Source: Pelagibius sp. CAU 1746 | GTDB lineage: Bacteria; Pseudomonadota; Alphaproteobacteria; Kiloniellales; Kiloniellaceae | Assembly: GCF_039839785.1 (NCBI RefSeq) | Contig: NZ_JBDOQT010000001.1 | Location: forward strand, 2,976,001-3,040,000 | Reading direction: 5' to 3' | DNA: 64,000 nucleotides | Shown: positions 47,532 to 58,290 of the stretch, in pieces | Numbering within the stretch: the stretch's first letter is position 1 | Layout: each line of letters begins with the position of its first letter | Made by a program: the position numbers and the translations under genes | Notes under the pieces: generated by a model | What the model saw: the letters and a program-made list of their open reading frames with translations, nothing else | Told to the model about the DNA's origin: nothing | Databases searched by the model: none

Positions 47532-50500
47532 ATGCCGCGCGCTGATTTCGTCCATTTGCGGGTGCATTCCGCCTATTCGCTCTCGGAGGGGGCGATCCCG
47601 GTCAAGGGCCTGGTGAAGCTGTGCCAGGACCAGCAGATGCCGGCGGTCGCGGTGACCGACAGCGGCAATCTCTTCGGCGCCCTGGAGTTCGCCCAGACCG
47701 CCCAGAAGGCCGGCATCCAGCCCGTCATCGGCTGCCAGCTCCATATCACTCGCGAGCCTGCCGAGCCGCGCAACGGCACCGCGCCCGCCCCCGACCAGAT
47801 CGTCCTGCTGGTGCAGAACCAGAAGGGCTACGAGAACCTCATGCGGCTGGTCTCGCGGGCTTTCCTGGAAAGCGAGCCCAGCGAAGCCGCCCAGGTGAGC
47901 CTGGAGGTGCTGGAGGAGCACGCCGAGGGTCTGCTGGCGCTGACCGGCGGGGCAGGGGGCGCCGTCGGACGGCTGCTCGCCGCCGAACAGAAGGACGCCG
48001 CTGAAGCGGCCCTGAAGCGCCTCGTGGCGATCTTCCCCGGGCGGCTCTATGTGGAATTACAGCGTCACGGCCTGCCGGTGGAGGAGACCATCGAGCCGGG
48101 CCTGCTGGCGTTGGCCTATGCCCACGACCTGCCGCTGGTGGCCACCAACGAGTGCTTCTTTCCGACGGCGGACGACTACGAGGCCCATGACGCGCTGCTC
48201 TGCATCGCCGAGAGCGCCTACATCGCGCAGGGCGACCGCCGCCGCCTGACCCCGGACCACGCCTTCAAGAGCGCGGCGGCGATGCGCGAACTCTTCGCCG
48301 ATCTGCCGGAGGCCATCGACAACACCTTGGTGGTGGCCGAGCGCTGCGCCTACTTCCCCGAATTCGTCAATCCGATCCTGCCGCCCTTCGCGACGGAAGG
48401 CGGGCGTAGCGAGAAAGAAGAACTGATCGCCCAGTCCGAGGCCGGCCTGGAAGCGCGGCTGAAGAAGCAGGTCTTCACCGCGGACATGGACGAGGCCGCG
48501 CGGGAGGCTGCCGCGAAGCCTTACCGCGAACGCCTGGAGTTCGAGCTGGGAGTCATCCAGGAGATGGGCTTTTCCGGCTACTTCCTGATCGTTGCCGATT
48601 TTATCAAGTGGGCCAAGGCGCAGAACATCCCCGTCGGCCCCGGGCGCGGCTCCGGCGCCGGCTCCGTGGTCGCCTGGGCGCTGACCATCACCGATCTGGA
48701 CCCGCTGCGCTTCGCCCTGCTGTTCGAACGCTTCCTCAACCCCGAGCGCGTGTCGATGCCGGACTTCGACATCGACTTCTGCCAGGACCGCCGCGACGAG
48801 GTGATCCGCTACGTCCAGAACAAGTACGGCTACGACCACGTCGCGCAGATCATCACCTTCGGTAAGCTGCAGGCCCGCGCCGCGCTGCGCGACGTCGGGC
48901 GCGTGCTGCAAATGCCCTATCCCCAGGTCGACCGCATCTGCAAGCTGGTGCCCAACAACCCGGCCAACCCGGTCACCCTGCAACAGGCCCTGGACGGCGA
49001 ACCAACGCTGCGCGAGATGCGCCGCGAAGACGAAACGGTCGACAAGCTGATCACCATCGCCCTGCGCATCGAGGGGCTGTACCGCCATGCCTCGACCCAT
49101 GCCGCTGGCGTGGTCATCGGCGACCGGCCGCTGGACCAATTGGTGCCGCTCTACCGCGACCCGCGCTCCGACATGCCGGTGACGCAGTTCAACATGAAGT
49201 TCGTCGAGCAGGCCGGTCTGGTGAAGTTCGACTTCCTGGGCCTGAAGACCTTGACCGTGCTGCAGCGGGCCTGCGAACTGCTGACCCGCCGCGGCATCGA
49301 GGTCGACCTCTCGTTGATTCCGCTGGACGACCAGAAGACCTTCGACATGATGAGCCGCGGCGACACCGTCGGCGTGTTCCAGTTTGAATCTTCGGGCATG
49401 CGCAGCCTGTTGCGCGAAGCCAAGGTCAATACCTTCGAGGACATCATCGCGCTTGTGGCCCTCTACCGCCCGGGCCCGATGGAGAACATCCCCAAGTACG
49501 TGGCCTGCAAGTTCGGGCACGAGCAGCCGGAAGTCCTGCACGAGACCATCGAGCCGGTGGTGAAGGACACCTACGGCGTCATCATCTACCAGGAACAGGT
49601 GATGCAGATCGCCCAGGTCTTCGCCGGCTACAGCCTGGGCCAGGCCGACCTGCTGCGCCGCGCCATGGGCAAGAAGATCAAGGCGGAGATGGACGCCCAG
49701 CGCGACGTCTTCGTGAAAGGCGCCATGGAGAAGGGCGTCACCAAGGAACGCGCAAACTACGTCTTCGACCTGGTCGATAAGTTCGCCGGCTATGGCTTCA
49801 ACAAGGCCCACTCCGCCGGCTACGCCCTGGTCGCCTATCAGACCGCCTATCTGAAGGCCAACCACCCGGTGGAGTTCTTTGCCGCGTCCATGACCTACGA
49901 CATGGGCAACACCGACAAGCTGAACGTCTTCCGCCAGGAGCTTCAGCGCCTCGACATCCCGTTGCTGCCGCCGGACATCAACCGCTCGGAGCCGGACTTC
50001 GACGTCGAACCGCAGGACGACGGCCCCCCGGCGATCCGCTATGCGCTGGCGGCGCTGAAGAATGTCGGCGCCAACGCCATGGCTGCGGTCTCCGCCGAGC
50101 GGCACGAGAACGGTCCCTACAAGAGCCTGGCCGATTTCGCCCACCGTCTGGACGCCAAGCTGATCAACAAGCGCCAGATCGAGAACCTGGCCTGCGCCGG
50201 GGCCTTCGACGGCCTCAACCCCAACCGCGCCCAGGTCTATCAGGCCGCCGAAACCATCGTGCGCCACGCCAGCGCCGCCGCCAACGAGCGCGACAGCGAT
50301 CAGGTGAGCCTCTTCGGCGCCGCCGGCGATACGGAGCCAGCGCCCCTGCCACTGAGCCCGCGCGAGGACTGGCCGGAGATGGAGCGCCTGAGCTACGAGT
50401 TCGGCGCCATCGGCTTCTATCTCTCGGCCCATCCGCTGGACACCTACGGCGCCACCCTGGAGAAGATGCAGGCCACGACCTACGTGCAGCTCAAGGAGAG

Positions 50501-50990
50501 CGGCGCCTCGGGCCTCTACACCCTGGCGGGGATCTTCAACAGCAAGCGGGAGATCAACAGCCGTAAGGGCAACCGCATGGCCTTCGTGCAGTTCTCCGAC
50601 GCCACCGGGGTCTATGAGGTGACGCTGTTCTCGGAAACCCTGGGCCAGTACCGGGAGTTGCTGGAAAGCGGGCAGACCCTGCTGCTGCGGGTCTCCGCCG
50701 AACCGCGCGAGGGCGACGAGCCCCGCCTGACGGCCCAGTCCCTGGAGCCCCTCGACAACGCCGCCGCGCGGGCCTCCAAGGGCCTGGACATCCACCTCAG
50801 CTCCCCGGCCCCCCTGGAGAGCCTCAAGGCGCTGCTCGACCGCGAGGGCAGGGGCCGGGGCAAGGTCCGCCTCGTCATTTCCCTGGAGGACCAGGAGGTC
50901 GAATTCGACCTGGGCCAGACCTACCGCCTCTCGCCGGAAATCCGCCAGGCTATCAAGGCCGTGCCCGGCGTGGTCATGCAGGACCGCTAG
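47532..50990 (+). CDS. dnaE: DNA polymerase III subunit alpha
   Basis: An 1152-residue replicative polymerase (E. coli form 1160). The PHP domain at the N-terminus starts FVHLRVHSAYSLSEGAI. The palm carries the catalytic acids in VSMPDFDIDFCQDRRDEVI and a third in FDFLGLKTL. Fingers motifs include HAAGVVIGDRPL and GYGFNKAHSAGYALVAYQTAYLK. A helix-hairpin-helix region, the internal clamp-binding peptide QVSLFG (in DSDQVSLFGAAG), an OB domain (YTLAGIFNSKREI) and a C-terminal tau-binding part complete it. It is of DnaE1 type. The order lolD-dnaE is common in alphaproteobacteria. Confidence 0.98.
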   Translation: MPRADFVHLRVHSAYSLSEGAIPVKGLVKLCQDQQMPAVAVTDSGNLFGALEFAQTAQKAGIQPVIGCQLHITREPAEPRNGTAPAPDQIVLLVQNQKGYENLMRLVSRAFLESEPSEAAQVSLEVLEEHAEGLLALTGGAGGAVGRLLAAEQKDAAEAALKRLVAIFPGRLYVELQRHGLPVEETIEPGLLALAYAHDLPLVATNECFFPTADDYEAHDALLCIAESAYIAQGDRRRLTPDHAFKSAAAMRELFADLPEAIDNTLVVAERCAYFPEFVNPILPPFATEGGRSEKEELIAQSEAGLEARLKKQVFTADMDEAAREAAAKPYRERLEFELGVIQEMGFSGYFLIVADFIKWAKAQNIPVGPGRGSGAGSVVAWALTITDLDPLRFALLFERFLNPERVSMPDFDIDFCQDRRDEVIRYVQNKYGYDHVAQIITFGKLQARAALRDVGRVLQMPYPQVDRICKLVPNNPANPVTLQQALDGEPTLREMRREDETVDKLITIALRIEGLYRHASTHAAGVVIGDRPLDQLVPLYRDPRSDMPVTQFNMKFVEQAGLVKFDFLGLKTLTVLQRACELLTRRGIEVDLSLIPLDDQKTFDMMSRGDTVGVFQFESSGMRSLLREAKVNTFEDIIALVALYRPGPMENIPKYVACKFGHEQPEVLHETIEPVVKDTYGVIIYQEQVMQIAQVFAGYSLGQADLLRRAMGKKIKAEMDAQRDVFVKGAMEKGVTKERANYVFDLVDKFAGYGFNKAHSAGYALVAYQTAYLKANHPVEFFAASMTYDMGNTDKLNVFRQELQRLDIPLLPPDINRSEPDFDVEPQDDGPPAIRYALAALKNVGANAMAAVSAERHENGPYKSLADFAHRLDAKLINKRQIENLACAGAFDGLNPNRAQVYQAAETIVRHASAAANERDSDQVSLFGAAGDTEPAPLPLSPREDWPEMERLSYEFGAIGFYLSAHPLDTYGATLEKMQATTYVQLKESGASGLYTLAGIFNSKREINSRKGNRMAFVQFSDATGVYEVTLFSETLGQYRELLESGQTLLLRVSAEPREGDEPRLTAQSLEPLDNAAARASKGLDIHLSSPAPLESLKALLDREGRGRGKVRLVISLEDQEVEFDLGQTYRLSPEIRQAIKAVPGVVMQDR

Positions 50991-51105
50991 CCCTCCGGGC
51001 TCTCTTCCAGGGGCTCCTCAAGGCCCATTAACTAGCGCATTGTTAACCAAGCCTTCGTTCCACAGCCCCTAGACTGCGCCCCTGAAGTGAACATAGGAGG
51101 GGCCA

Positions 51106-51603
51106 ATGGCGGCTCTTGCGAGAATTTCCGCGGTCTGTCTGTTTCTCCTGGCCGGGCTGACCATGGGCGGCGCGGCGGAGGCACAGTCCAGGAAGCTGGA
51201 CATGATCCGCGAGCTGCTGGAGACCAGCCAGACCGAAGCCCTGCTTCGGGAGGTGCTGCCGGACGTTCTGCAGCACCAGAAGGCCGTGCTGAGCGAGGTC
51301 CTGCCCGAAGTTCCCGAGGAAGTCTGGGATCTGGCGCTCAAGGAGGCCGAGGCAGCCTTCCGGGAATCCATCGACGCCTTCCTGGAGCAGACCATCCCCA
51401 TCTACGATGCCTATCTGACGGAGGAGGAGGTCGCCGCGCTGCTGGCCTTCTACCGCACCCCGGAAGGGCGCAGCGTGGTACAGAAACTGCCGCTGGTGAC
51501 CCAGGAAGCCATGGGCGCCAGCCATCAGTGGGGCATGGCCGTCGGGGAGGAGGTCCGCCGGCGGATCATCGACCGGTTGAAGGCCGAGGGCTACAGGATC
51601 TAG
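51106..51603 (+). CDS. exported DUF2059 protein
   Basis: A 165-residue protein with a Sec signal peptide (cleavage near AEAQS, residue 25-27). The mature part is helical, with KLDMIRELLETSQTEALLREVLP and the DUF2059 core IYDAYLTEEEVAALLAFYRTPEGRSVVQKLP. Function of the family is unknown; members are periplasmic. ATG 51106 is preceded by AGGAGGGG. It stands alone between dnaE and rpsB with a probable terminator behind it. Confidence 0.88.
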   Translation: MAALARISAVCLFLLAGLTMGGAAEAQSRKLDMIRELLETSQTEALLREVLPDVLQHQKAVLSEVLPEVPEEVWDLALKEAEAAFRESIDAFLEQTIPIYDAYLTEEEVAALLAFYRTPEGRSVVQKLPLVTQEAMGASHQWGMAVGEEVRRRIIDRLKAEGYRI

Positions 51604-51642
51604 CCCTGCCCAGGGCCGCCGCGGCACCGGCCGCAGCCCGCT

Positions 51643-51669
51643 GCCGGGGGGCGGGATTCCGGCCTTTTT
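51643..51669 (+). terminator. probable terminator before rpsB
   Basis: GCCGG (51643-51647) and CCGGC (51659-51663) with an 11-base loop, followed by CTTTTTC. The stem is short. Confidence 0.4.
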
Positions 51670-51672
51670 CCC

Positions 51673-51701
51673 TTGATTCTTGAGGGCCCAGGGGGTATCA
51701 C
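51673..51701 (+). promoter_or_regulatory. possible rpsB-tsf promoter
   Basis: TTGATT (51673-51678) and TATCAC (51696-51701) with a 17-base spacer, each four of six to consensus. It would give an rpsB leader of about 145 bases, long enough for S2 autoregulation, which I did not model. Confidence 0.4.
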
Positions 51702-51854
51702 CCGCGCACTTTCAATCTCACACGCGGGCATTGCGGCCTTCGGGGAGAAATCCCGACAGTCGCTCCGGTGTCTGAAACCCCAGGATTTCCGCCATTTTGC
51801 GGCAATCCAGGGGCCAGATGACAGGCCCGCGGTGGACCAACCGGAGAAGATCTT

Positions 51855-52736
51855 ATGGCGCTTCCGAGCCCCTCGATGCGTCAGCTCCTCGAAGCTGGCG
51901 TTCACTTTGGACATACCACCCGCCGCTGGAATCCCCGCATGGCCCCCTACATCTTCGGGGCCCGCAACGGCGTTCACATCATCGACCTGGAGCAGAGCCT
52001 GCCGCTGCTGAACCAGGCCCTGGTCACCGTGCGCAACATCGTCGCCGGCGGCGGCCGTGTACTCTTCGTCGGCACCAAGCGCCAGGCCAGCGAGAAGGTC
52101 GCCGAGGCCGCCAAGCGCTGCGGCCAGTACTACGTCAACCACCGCTGGCTGGGCGGCATGCTCACCAACTGGAAGACCATCTCCAACTCCATCAGGCGCC
52201 TGCGCACTGTCGAGGAGCAGTTGGCCTCGGAGCAGAGCGGTCTGACCAAGAAGGAGCTGCTGGTGCTTACCCGCGAGCGCGACAAGCTGGAGCGCGCGCT
52301 GGGCGGCATCAAGGAAATGGGCGGCCTGCCGGACGTGCTCTTCGTCATCGACACCAACAAGGAGCACATCGCCGTCGACGAGGCGCGTAACCTCAACATC
52401 CCGGTGATCGGCGTGCTCGATTCAAACTCCAATCCGGACGGCGTGACCTTCCCGGTGCCGGGCAACGACGACGCCCTGCGCGCCATCAGCCTGTACTGCG
52501 ACCTGATCGCCGACGCGGTGCTGGACGGCATCCAGGCCGAGATGACCGCCAGCGGCGGCGACGCCGGCGAGGCCGTCGAGGGCCCGGTGGAGAAGCTGCC
52601 GGAAGAGCCGGCGGCCGAGAGTGCCGCCGAGGCCGCGCCGGAAACGGCCGCTGAGGCTGCTCCGGAGGCGCCGGCCGAGGCGCCTGCCGCCGCCGAGACG
52701 GACGCGCCCGCCGGGGAAACCACTCCGCAGGCGTGA
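51855..52736 (+). CDS. rpsB: 30S ribosomal protein S2
   Basis: A 293-residue S2. Family motifs are [21 protein letters not shown] at the N-terminus, [40 protein letters not shown] and [16 protein letters not shown]. After about residue 235 it carries a 55-residue tail of Glu, Ala and Pro ([20 protein letters not shown]) that the E. coli protein (241 residues) lacks; such tails are usual in alphaproteobacteria. tsf follows after 143 bases, the universal rpsB-tsf pair. Confidence 0.97.
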   Translation: MALPSPSMRQLLEAGVHFGHTTRRWNPRMAPYIFGARNGVHIIDLEQSLPLLNQALVTVRNIVAGGGRVLFVGTKRQASEKVAEAAKRCGQYYVNHRWLGGMLTNWKTISNSIRRLRTVEEQLASEQSGLTKKELLVLTRERDKLERALGGIKEMGGLPDVLFVIDTNKEHIAVDEARNLNIPVIGVLDSNSNPDGVTFPVPGNDDALRAISLYCDLIADAVLDGIQAEMTASGGDAGEAVEGPVEKLPEEPAAESAAEAAPETAAEAAPEAPAEAPAAAETDAPAGETTPQA

Positions 52737-52879
52737 GCCGGCGCCAGACGCAGCGGAAGCCGGCCGGCCCAGGTGGGTCGTCCGGGCCGGCTTCCCCGCG
52801 CGGCGTAGAAATTCCTATAGAACCTGCCCGGACGGTTGCTCCCGGGCGTTCGCGACTTAAAAAGAAAAAGGGTTCCGTC

Positions 52880-53806
52880 ATGGCTGAAATCACAGCGGCG
52901 CTGGTCAAAGAACTGCGCGAGTCCTCCGGCGCGGGGATGATGGATTGCAAAAAGGCGCTGACCGAGACCGGCGGCGATCTGGAGGCCGCGGTCGACTGGC
53001 TGCGCAAGAAGGGCCTGGCCGCCGCGGCCAAGAAGGCTGGCCGGGTGGCCGCCGAAGGGCTGGTCGGCATCGCCGCCGAGGGCACCTCCGGCGCCGTGGT
53101 CGAGGTCAATTCCGAGACCGACTTCGTGGCCCGCAACGATTCCTTCCAGGATTTCGTGCGCAACGTGGCGCAGGTCGCCCTGGCTCAGGGCGGCGATCTG
53201 GACAAGATCCAGGCCGCGGCCTATCCGGGCGCCGGCCACAGCGTCGCCGACGAGCTGACCGCCATGATCGCCAAGATCGGCGAGAACATGGCGCTGCGCC
53301 GCACCGCCGGCATCACCGTCGACGAGGGTATCGTCTGCTCCTACATTCACAACCAGACCGCGCCGGGCCTGGGCAAGATCGGCGTTCTGGTCGGCCTCGC
53401 GTCCAGCGGCGACAAGGATAAGCTGGAAGCTCTCGGCAAGCAGCTGGCCATGCACGTGGCCGCCGCCCAGCCGCAGGCCGTGGACCGCGACGGCGTCGAC
53501 GCCTCGGCCCTGGACCGCGAGCGCGACGTCCTGAGCGAGCAGGCCCGCGCCAGCGGCAAGCCCGAGGACATCATCGCCAAGATGGTGGAAGGCCGCCTGC
53601 GCAAGTTCTACGAGGAGGTCTGCCTTCTGGAGCAGGTCTTCGTCATCGACGGCGAGAACAAGGTCAGCAAGGTCCTGGAAAACGCGGCCAAGGACATCGG
53701 CGCGCCGGTCTCCATCGCCGGCTTCGTGCGCTTCCAGCTCGGCGAGGGCGTGGAGCGCGAGGAGCAGGACTTCGCCGCGGAGGTTGCCGCCACCCTGGGC
53801 GGCTGA
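52880..53806 (+). CDS. tsf: elongation factor Ts
   Basis: A 308-residue nucleotide-exchange factor for EF-Tu. The N-terminal UBA-like module has [38 protein letters not shown], then GLVGIAAEG and the core [15 protein letters not shown] that inserts into EF-Tu. The open frame starts at 52733 inside the leader; ATG 52880 is the family start. pyrH lies 207 bases downstream on the same strand. Confidence 0.97.
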   Translation: MAEITAALVKELRESSGAGMMDCKKALTETGGDLEAAVDWLRKKGLAAAAKKAGRVAAEGLVGIAAEGTSGAVVEVNSETDFVARNDSFQDFVRNVAQVALAQGGDLDKIQAAAYPGAGHSVADELTAMIAKIGENMALRRTAGITVDEGIVCSYIHNQTAPGLGKIGVLVGLASSGDKDKLEALGKQLAMHVAAAQPQAVDRDGVDASALDRERDVLSEQARASGKPEDIIAKMVEGRLRKFYEEVCLLEQVFVIDGENKVSKVLENAAKDIGAPVSIAGFVRFQLGEGVEREEQDFAAEVAATLGG

Positions 53807-54013
53807 GCCGAAAAGGCCTCGGCGTCGCCGCGAAATCGCCATATTGCCCTGGCAATTGGCGGTGGCTCGCGGCGGCGTCATCGCTCCGCTGGCGTGAATC
53901 GGCCGGCCGCATTACCATGTGCGCGCTTTCGCCGGCCGGCGCCTTAACCGGCGGTTTTCTCCGGCGCCCGCAGTCGCACTCTGTCCTCTCCCTGCCAGAC
54001 TTCAAAGGGGCTC

Positions 54014-54760
54014 ATGTCAAAATCGCAGACCCGGCTCGATAGCCCCCCCAAGTACAAACGCGTTCTTCTGAAGATCTCGGGCGAAGCCTTGATGGGCGGG
54101 CGCGAATACGGGCTGGACCCCGACATGGTCGCCCAGATCGCCACCGATGTGGCCAAGGTCCGCCAGCTCGGCGTAGAGGTCTGCCTGGTGGTGGGCGGCG
54201 GCAACATCTTCCGCGGCGTCTCCGGCGCCGCCCAAGGCATGGAGCGGGCGTCCGCCGACTACATGGGTATGTTGGCCACGGTGATTAACGCGCTGGCCCT
54301 GCAGAACGCCTTGGAGAACGCCGGGGTGGACACCCGGGTACTGTCGGCGATCCCCATGGCCACCGTGGCCGAGCCCTATATCCGCCGCCGCGCCGAGCGC
54401 CATATGGAGAAGGGGCGGGTGGTGATCTTCGCCGCCGGCACCGGCAATCCTTTCTTCACCACCGATACGGCGGCGGCGCTGAGGGCCTCCGAGATGGGCT
54501 GCGACGTGCTGTTGAAGGGGACCAAGGTGGACGGTGTCTACGATTCCGACCCCGCCAAGAACCCGGAGGCGTCCCGCTACGATACCTTGAGCTACATGCG
54601 GGTGCTGACCGAGGACCTGGGCGTCATGGACCATGCCGCCATCTCTCTTGCCCGCGAAAACGCTATCCCTATCCTTGTGTTCTCAATATACAGGCCGGGG
54701 GCTTTCGCCGAGGTCCTGTCCGGCAAGGGCTGTTTTACACTGGTGAGAAACGAGGAATGA
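54014..54760 (+). CDS. pyrH: UMP kinase
   Basis: A 248-residue amino-acid-kinase-fold enzyme that phosphorylates UMP to UDP as a hexamer. Motifs are [24 protein letters not shown], the UMP site [40 protein letters not shown] and [13 protein letters not shown]. It is followed after 3 bases by frr, the usual arrangement. Confidence 0.98.
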   Translation: MSKSQTRLDSPPKYKRVLLKISGEALMGGREYGLDPDMVAQIATDVAKVRQLGVEVCLVVGGGNIFRGVSGAAQGMERASADYMGMLATVINALALQNALENAGVDTRVLSAIPMATVAEPYIRRRAERHMEKGRVVIFAAGTGNPFFTTDTAAALRASEMGCDVLLKGTKVDGVYDSDPAKNPEASRYDTLSYMRVLTEDLGVMDHAAISLARENAIPILVFSIYRPGAFAEVLSGKGCFTLVRNEE

Positions 54761-54763
54761 CCC

Positions 54764-55321
54764 GTGGCAGATCCTGATCTAAGCGATATCAAGCGCCGCA
54801 TGGACGGCGCCATCGACGCCCTGCACAAGGAATTCGCGGGCCTGCGGACAGGCCGCGCCTCCGCGGGCCTGCTGGAGCCCATTCACGTCGACGCCTACGG
54901 CGCCTCCATGCCGATGAACCAGGTCGGCTCCATCAGCGTGCCGGAGCCGCGCATGGTCACCGTACAGGTCTGGGACCGCGGGATGGTCGGCGCGGTGGAA
55001 AAGGCGATCCGCGAGTCGGGCCTGGGCCTCAATCCGGCGAGCGACGGCCAGTTGATCCGCGTGCCGATCCCCGCGCTCTCCGAGGAACGGCGCGTCGAGC
55101 TGACCAAGATCGCCGGCAAGTACGCCGAGCAGGCCCGCGTGGCGGTGCGCAACGTGCGGCGCGACGGGATGGAGATGCTCAAGAAGATGGAAAAGGACCA
55201 CGAGATCTCCAAGGACGAGCATCATCTCTGGTCCGAGGAGATCCAGAGCCTTACCGACGGACACATCAAGGGTATCGATGCGGCTTTGGCCCAAAAGGAA
55301 GAGGAAATTCTTCAAGTTTAG
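54764..55321 (+). CDS. frr: ribosome recycling factor
   Basis: A 185-residue RRF, standard length, that splits post-termination ribosomes with EF-G. Conserved stretches are [42 protein letters not shown] and [25 protein letters not shown]. The start is GTG 54764, three bases after pyrH. uppS starts 21 bases later. Confidence 0.98.
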   Translation: MADPDLSDIKRRMDGAIDALHKEFAGLRTGRASAGLLEPIHVDAYGASMPMNQVGSISVPEPRMVTVQVWDRGMVGAVEKAIRESGLGLNPASDGQLIRVPIPALSEERRVELTKIAGKYAEQARVAVRNVRRDGMEMLKKMEKDHEISKDEHHLWSEEIQSLTDGHIKGIDAALAQKEEEILQV

Positions 55322-55342
55322 GGTCGCGCGGCGCCCCCTTCA

Positions 55343-56113
55343 GTGCCGAACGACGAAAGCCCAGTGATCAAGTTTATGGACGACGCACGCCTCACTCCGA
55401 ATCCAGGCTCGCCGCGCCATGTTGCGATCATCATGGACGGCAACGGGCGTTGGGCTAACGCGCGCGGCCTGCCGCGTACGCTGGGGCACCGTCAGGGCGC
55501 GGAGGCGGTGCGCCGCTGCGTCGCCGGAGCCCTGGAGATGAGGATTCCCTTTGTGACGCTCTTCGGCTTCTCTTCGGAGAACTGGCGCCGGCCGATGAGC
55601 GAAGTCGAAGATCTCATGGGCCTGCTGCGGCGCTACCTGCAGAGCGAGATCGCGGAGTTCCACAAGAACGGCATCCGCCTGCGCGTCATCGGCGAGCGTG
55701 AACGCCTGCCTCGGGACATCGTGCGCCTTATCGCCGATGCCGAGCAACGCACGGCGGAGAACCAGGCCCTCGACCTAGTCATCGCCATCAGCTACGGCGG
55801 ACGCCAGGAAATTGCCGCGACGGCCCGGCGGCTGGCCGAAGCCGTCGCCGCTGGCGAACTGGAGCCCGCGGATATCGACGAGGACACCTTTGCCGCCGGC
55901 CTGCTGACGGCGGGCATTCCCGATCCCGACCTGGTGATCCGCACCTCCGGGGAGCAGCGGCTCAGCAACTTCCTGCTCTGGCAGTCGGCCTACAGCGAGC
56001 TGTTCTTCGTCGACAAGCTATGGCCTGACTTCGACAAGAGTGACCTGGAAGCCGCCGTGGCCGAATTCCGGCGGCGCGAGCGGCGTTACGGCGCGGCTGC
56101 GGAATCCCTTTAG
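55343..56113 (+). CDS. uppS: undecaprenyl diphosphate synthase
   Basis: A 256-residue cis-prenyltransferase that makes the C55 lipid carrier for peptidoglycan. The catalytic Asp is in HVAIIMDGNGRWA, and LFGFSSENWRRP, ISYGGRQEI, PDPDLVIRTSGEQRLSNFLLWQSAYSELFF follow. The start GTG 55343 gives 17 additional residues; GTG 55364 or ATG 55376 are also possible because the conserved part begins about residue 26. It is 9 bases before cdsA. Confidence 0.96.
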   Translation: MPNDESPVIKFMDDARLTPNPGSPRHVAIIMDGNGRWANARGLPRTLGHRQGAEAVRRCVAGALEMRIPFVTLFGFSSENWRRPMSEVEDLMGLLRRYLQSEIAEFHKNGIRLRVIGERERLPRDIVRLIADAEQRTAENQALDLVIAISYGGRQEIAATARRLAEAVAAGELEPADIDEDTFAAGLLTAGIPDPDLVIRTSGEQRLSNFLLWQSAYSELFFVDKLWPDFDKSDLEAAVAEFRRRERRYGAAAESL

Positions 56114-56122
56114 GATATCTCC

Positions 56123-56911
56123 TTGCTGATCACGCGGATCATCTCTGCGCTCGTCCTGGCGCCGCTGGTCTTGCTGGCCATCTGGTTCGGCGGCTATTGG
56201 TTCGCGGCGATGGTGGTGATCGCCGCCGGCCTCATGGGCTGGGAGTGGGCGCGGATGTGCAACGCCGGGCAGCTCGGCTGGCCGGGCCTGCTGGTCATCG
56301 CGGTCGTGGTCTTCGCCACTGCGGGGTTCGCGCTGTTCCATTCTCTGCCGGTCTTTCTTTTCCTTCTCGGCGGCTCTCTTGCCGCCGGTTCGGCCGCCCT
56401 CTATCGCTTCAAGGGCCGGGGAACCCTGCTCTTCGTGTTCTTCGGCACCCTCTACATAGGCCTCGCCTGCATGGCTTTCCTCTGGCTGCGCAGCGTGCCG
56501 GAACAGGGACTCGAAGTGGTCATCTGGCTGCTCGCCGTGGTCTGGGCGACGGACATCGGCGCCTACTTCGCCGGGCGCGGCATCGGCGGGCCGAGACTGG
56601 CGCCGAAGATCAGCCCCAACAAGACCTGGGCGGGCCTGATCGGCGGCGCTCTGGCCGCCGGCCTGGTCGGCGCCCTGGCCGCCGGCTTCCTGGGACGGGA
56701 GGCCATGCTGCTGGTGGTCGGCGGCATGGTCCTCGCGGTTGTTGCGCAAGGGGGGGACCTTCTGGAATCCTGGTGCAAGCGACATTTCGGCGTGAAGGAT
56801 TCCAGTCACATAATTCCGGGACATGGTGGTATTCTGGACCGCGTGGACGGGCTCCTGGCGGTTTTTCCGGTCGCATTCGTGTACTTCTGGGTAGTAGGGG
56901 CTCACTTCTGA
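56123..56911 (+). CDS. cdsA: phosphatidate cytidylyltransferase
   Basis: A 262-residue inner-membrane enzyme that makes CDP-diacylglycerol, the branch point of phospholipid synthesis. About seven helices are visible. The signature with its metal-binding Asp residues is [19 protein letters not shown] followed by ILDRVDG (about 215-242), and [15 protein letters not shown] is conserved. The start is TTG 56123, in line with the tight spacing to uppS. dxr begins one base after its stop. Confidence 0.96.
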   Translation: MLITRIISALVLAPLVLLAIWFGGYWFAAMVVIAAGLMGWEWARMCNAGQLGWPGLLVIAVVVFATAGFALFHSLPVFLFLLGGSLAAGSAALYRFKGRGTLLFVFFGTLYIGLACMAFLWLRSVPEQGLEVVIWLLAVVWATDIGAYFAGRGIGGPRLAPKISPNKTWAGLIGGALAAGLVGALAAGFLGREAMLLVVGGMVLAVVAQGGDLLESWCKRHFGVKDSSHIIPGHGGILDRVDGLLAVFPVAFVYFWVVGAHF

Positions 56912-56912
56912 G

Positions 56913-58115
56913 ATGTCTTTGGCGTCAACATCGCCCAGCCGCGCCGACCAGCCGCGGCGCCTCTCGATCCTCGGCTCCACCGGCTCGATCGGCTGCAGCA
57001 CCCTCGACCTCGTCGAGCGCAATCCCGACGCCTTCTCCATTGAGGCCCTGACCGCCAACCGCTCGGTGGCGCGCTTGGCCATGCAGGCTAAGCGTTTCGG
57101 CGCCCGCCTGGCGGTCGTCGCCGACGACAGCGCCTACGCGGACCTAAAAGAGGCTCTGTCCGGCAGCGGCATCGAAGTGGCGGCGGGACCCGCGGCCGTG
57201 GCCGAAGCGGCGGGGCGGCCGACCGACTGGGTCATGTCGGCCATCGTCGGCGCAGCCGGGCTGGCGCCGACCCTGGCAGCTATCCGCCAAGGCACCGTCG
57301 TCGGCTTGGCCAACAAGGAAACCCTGGTCTGCGCCGGCAGCCTGATGACCGCGGAAGTGCGGCGCTGCGGCGCCCAGTTGCTGCCGGTGGATTCGGAGCA
57401 CAACGCGATCTTCCAGGTCCTCGACCTGGAGCAGCCGCAGAGCGTCGACAAGCTGATCCTGACCGCCTCGGGCGGGCCGTTCCGCACCTTCAGCCGGGCC
57501 GACATGGCGTCGGTGACGCCGGCTCAGGCCGTTGCCCATCCCAACTGGGATATGGGCGCCAAGATCTCCGTCGACTCGGCGACGATGATGAACAAGGGGC
57601 TGGAACTCATCGAGGCTCACTTCCTCTTCGACATGCCCGAAGAGCGGATCGATATCCTGGTCCATCCGGAATCGGTGATCCACTCCATGGTCTCCTACGT
57701 CGACGGCTCGGTCCTGGCCCAACTCGGCCAGCCGGATATGCGCACGCCGATCGCCTATGCCCTGGCCTGGCCGGAGCGCATGGCGACGCCGGTGGAGCGC
57801 CTCGATCTGGCGAGCATCGGCCGGCTGACCTTCGAGCCGCCGGACGAGACGCGCTTTCCCAGCCTGCGCCTGGCGCGGGCCGCGCTCCGGGCCGGAGGTA
57901 CCGCGCCGGTCACACTCAACGCCGCCAACGAGGAAGCCGTGGCGGCTTTTCTGGCGGGAAGGCTGGGTTTCCTGGAAATCCCGGAGGTCGTCGAGCGCGC
58001 CTTGGAGGCTCACCCCGCCGTGGAGTTGAACAGCCTGGAGGAGGTCGATGCTGTGGACAGCCGGGCCCGGATGACAGCCAAGGGGCTGCTTGAAGCACGG
58101 GCTCCAGGTGCCTAA
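56913..58115 (+). CDS. dxr: 1-deoxy-D-xylulose-5-phosphate reductoisomerase
   Basis: A 400-residue NADPH enzyme that makes 2-C-methyl-D-erythritol 4-phosphate, the first committed step of the MEP isoprenoid path that feeds uppS. The Rossmann motif is [17 protein letters not shown] (about 17-33), the metal and substrate site is [12 protein letters not shown], followed by [28 protein letters not shown] and [10 protein letters not shown]. It lies 1 base after cdsA; rseP follows after 175 bases. Confidence 0.97.
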   Translation: MSLASTSPSRADQPRRLSILGSTGSIGCSTLDLVERNPDAFSIEALTANRSVARLAMQAKRFGARLAVVADDSAYADLKEALSGSGIEVAAGPAAVAEAAGRPTDWVMSAIVGAAGLAPTLAAIRQGTVVGLANKETLVCAGSLMTAEVRRCGAQLLPVDSEHNAIFQVLDLEQPQSVDKLILTASGGPFRTFSRADMASVTPAQAVAHPNWDMGAKISVDSATMMNKGLELIEAHFLFDMPEERIDILVHPESVIHSMVSYVDGSVLAQLGQPDMRTPIAYALAWPERMATPVERLDLASIGRLTFEPPDETRFPSLRLARAALRAGGTAPVTLNAANEEAVAAFLAGRLGFLEIPEVVERALEAHPAVELNSLEEVDAVDSRARMTAKGLLEARAPGA

Positions 58116-58290
58116 ATCCTACCCCAAGTCCTTTCTTTGATAACCATTTTGCGGTATTTAGCTGACGTTCCCGCAAGCCATCGCAGGGACCAGGGACCGG
58201 CGTCGTCCCGGGGTGGAGCCTCGGGGTCTCCAGAACGAAGCGGGCTACCGCTCTTTCCTTACAACTAACAGTAGGACAGCGCTGTAACTC

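Noticed and set aside
51031-51052. Two TTAAC motifs upstream of the DUF2059 gene, considered as a CtrA site
   Set aside because: The spacing is 11 bases instead of the 7 required between TTAA half-sites.
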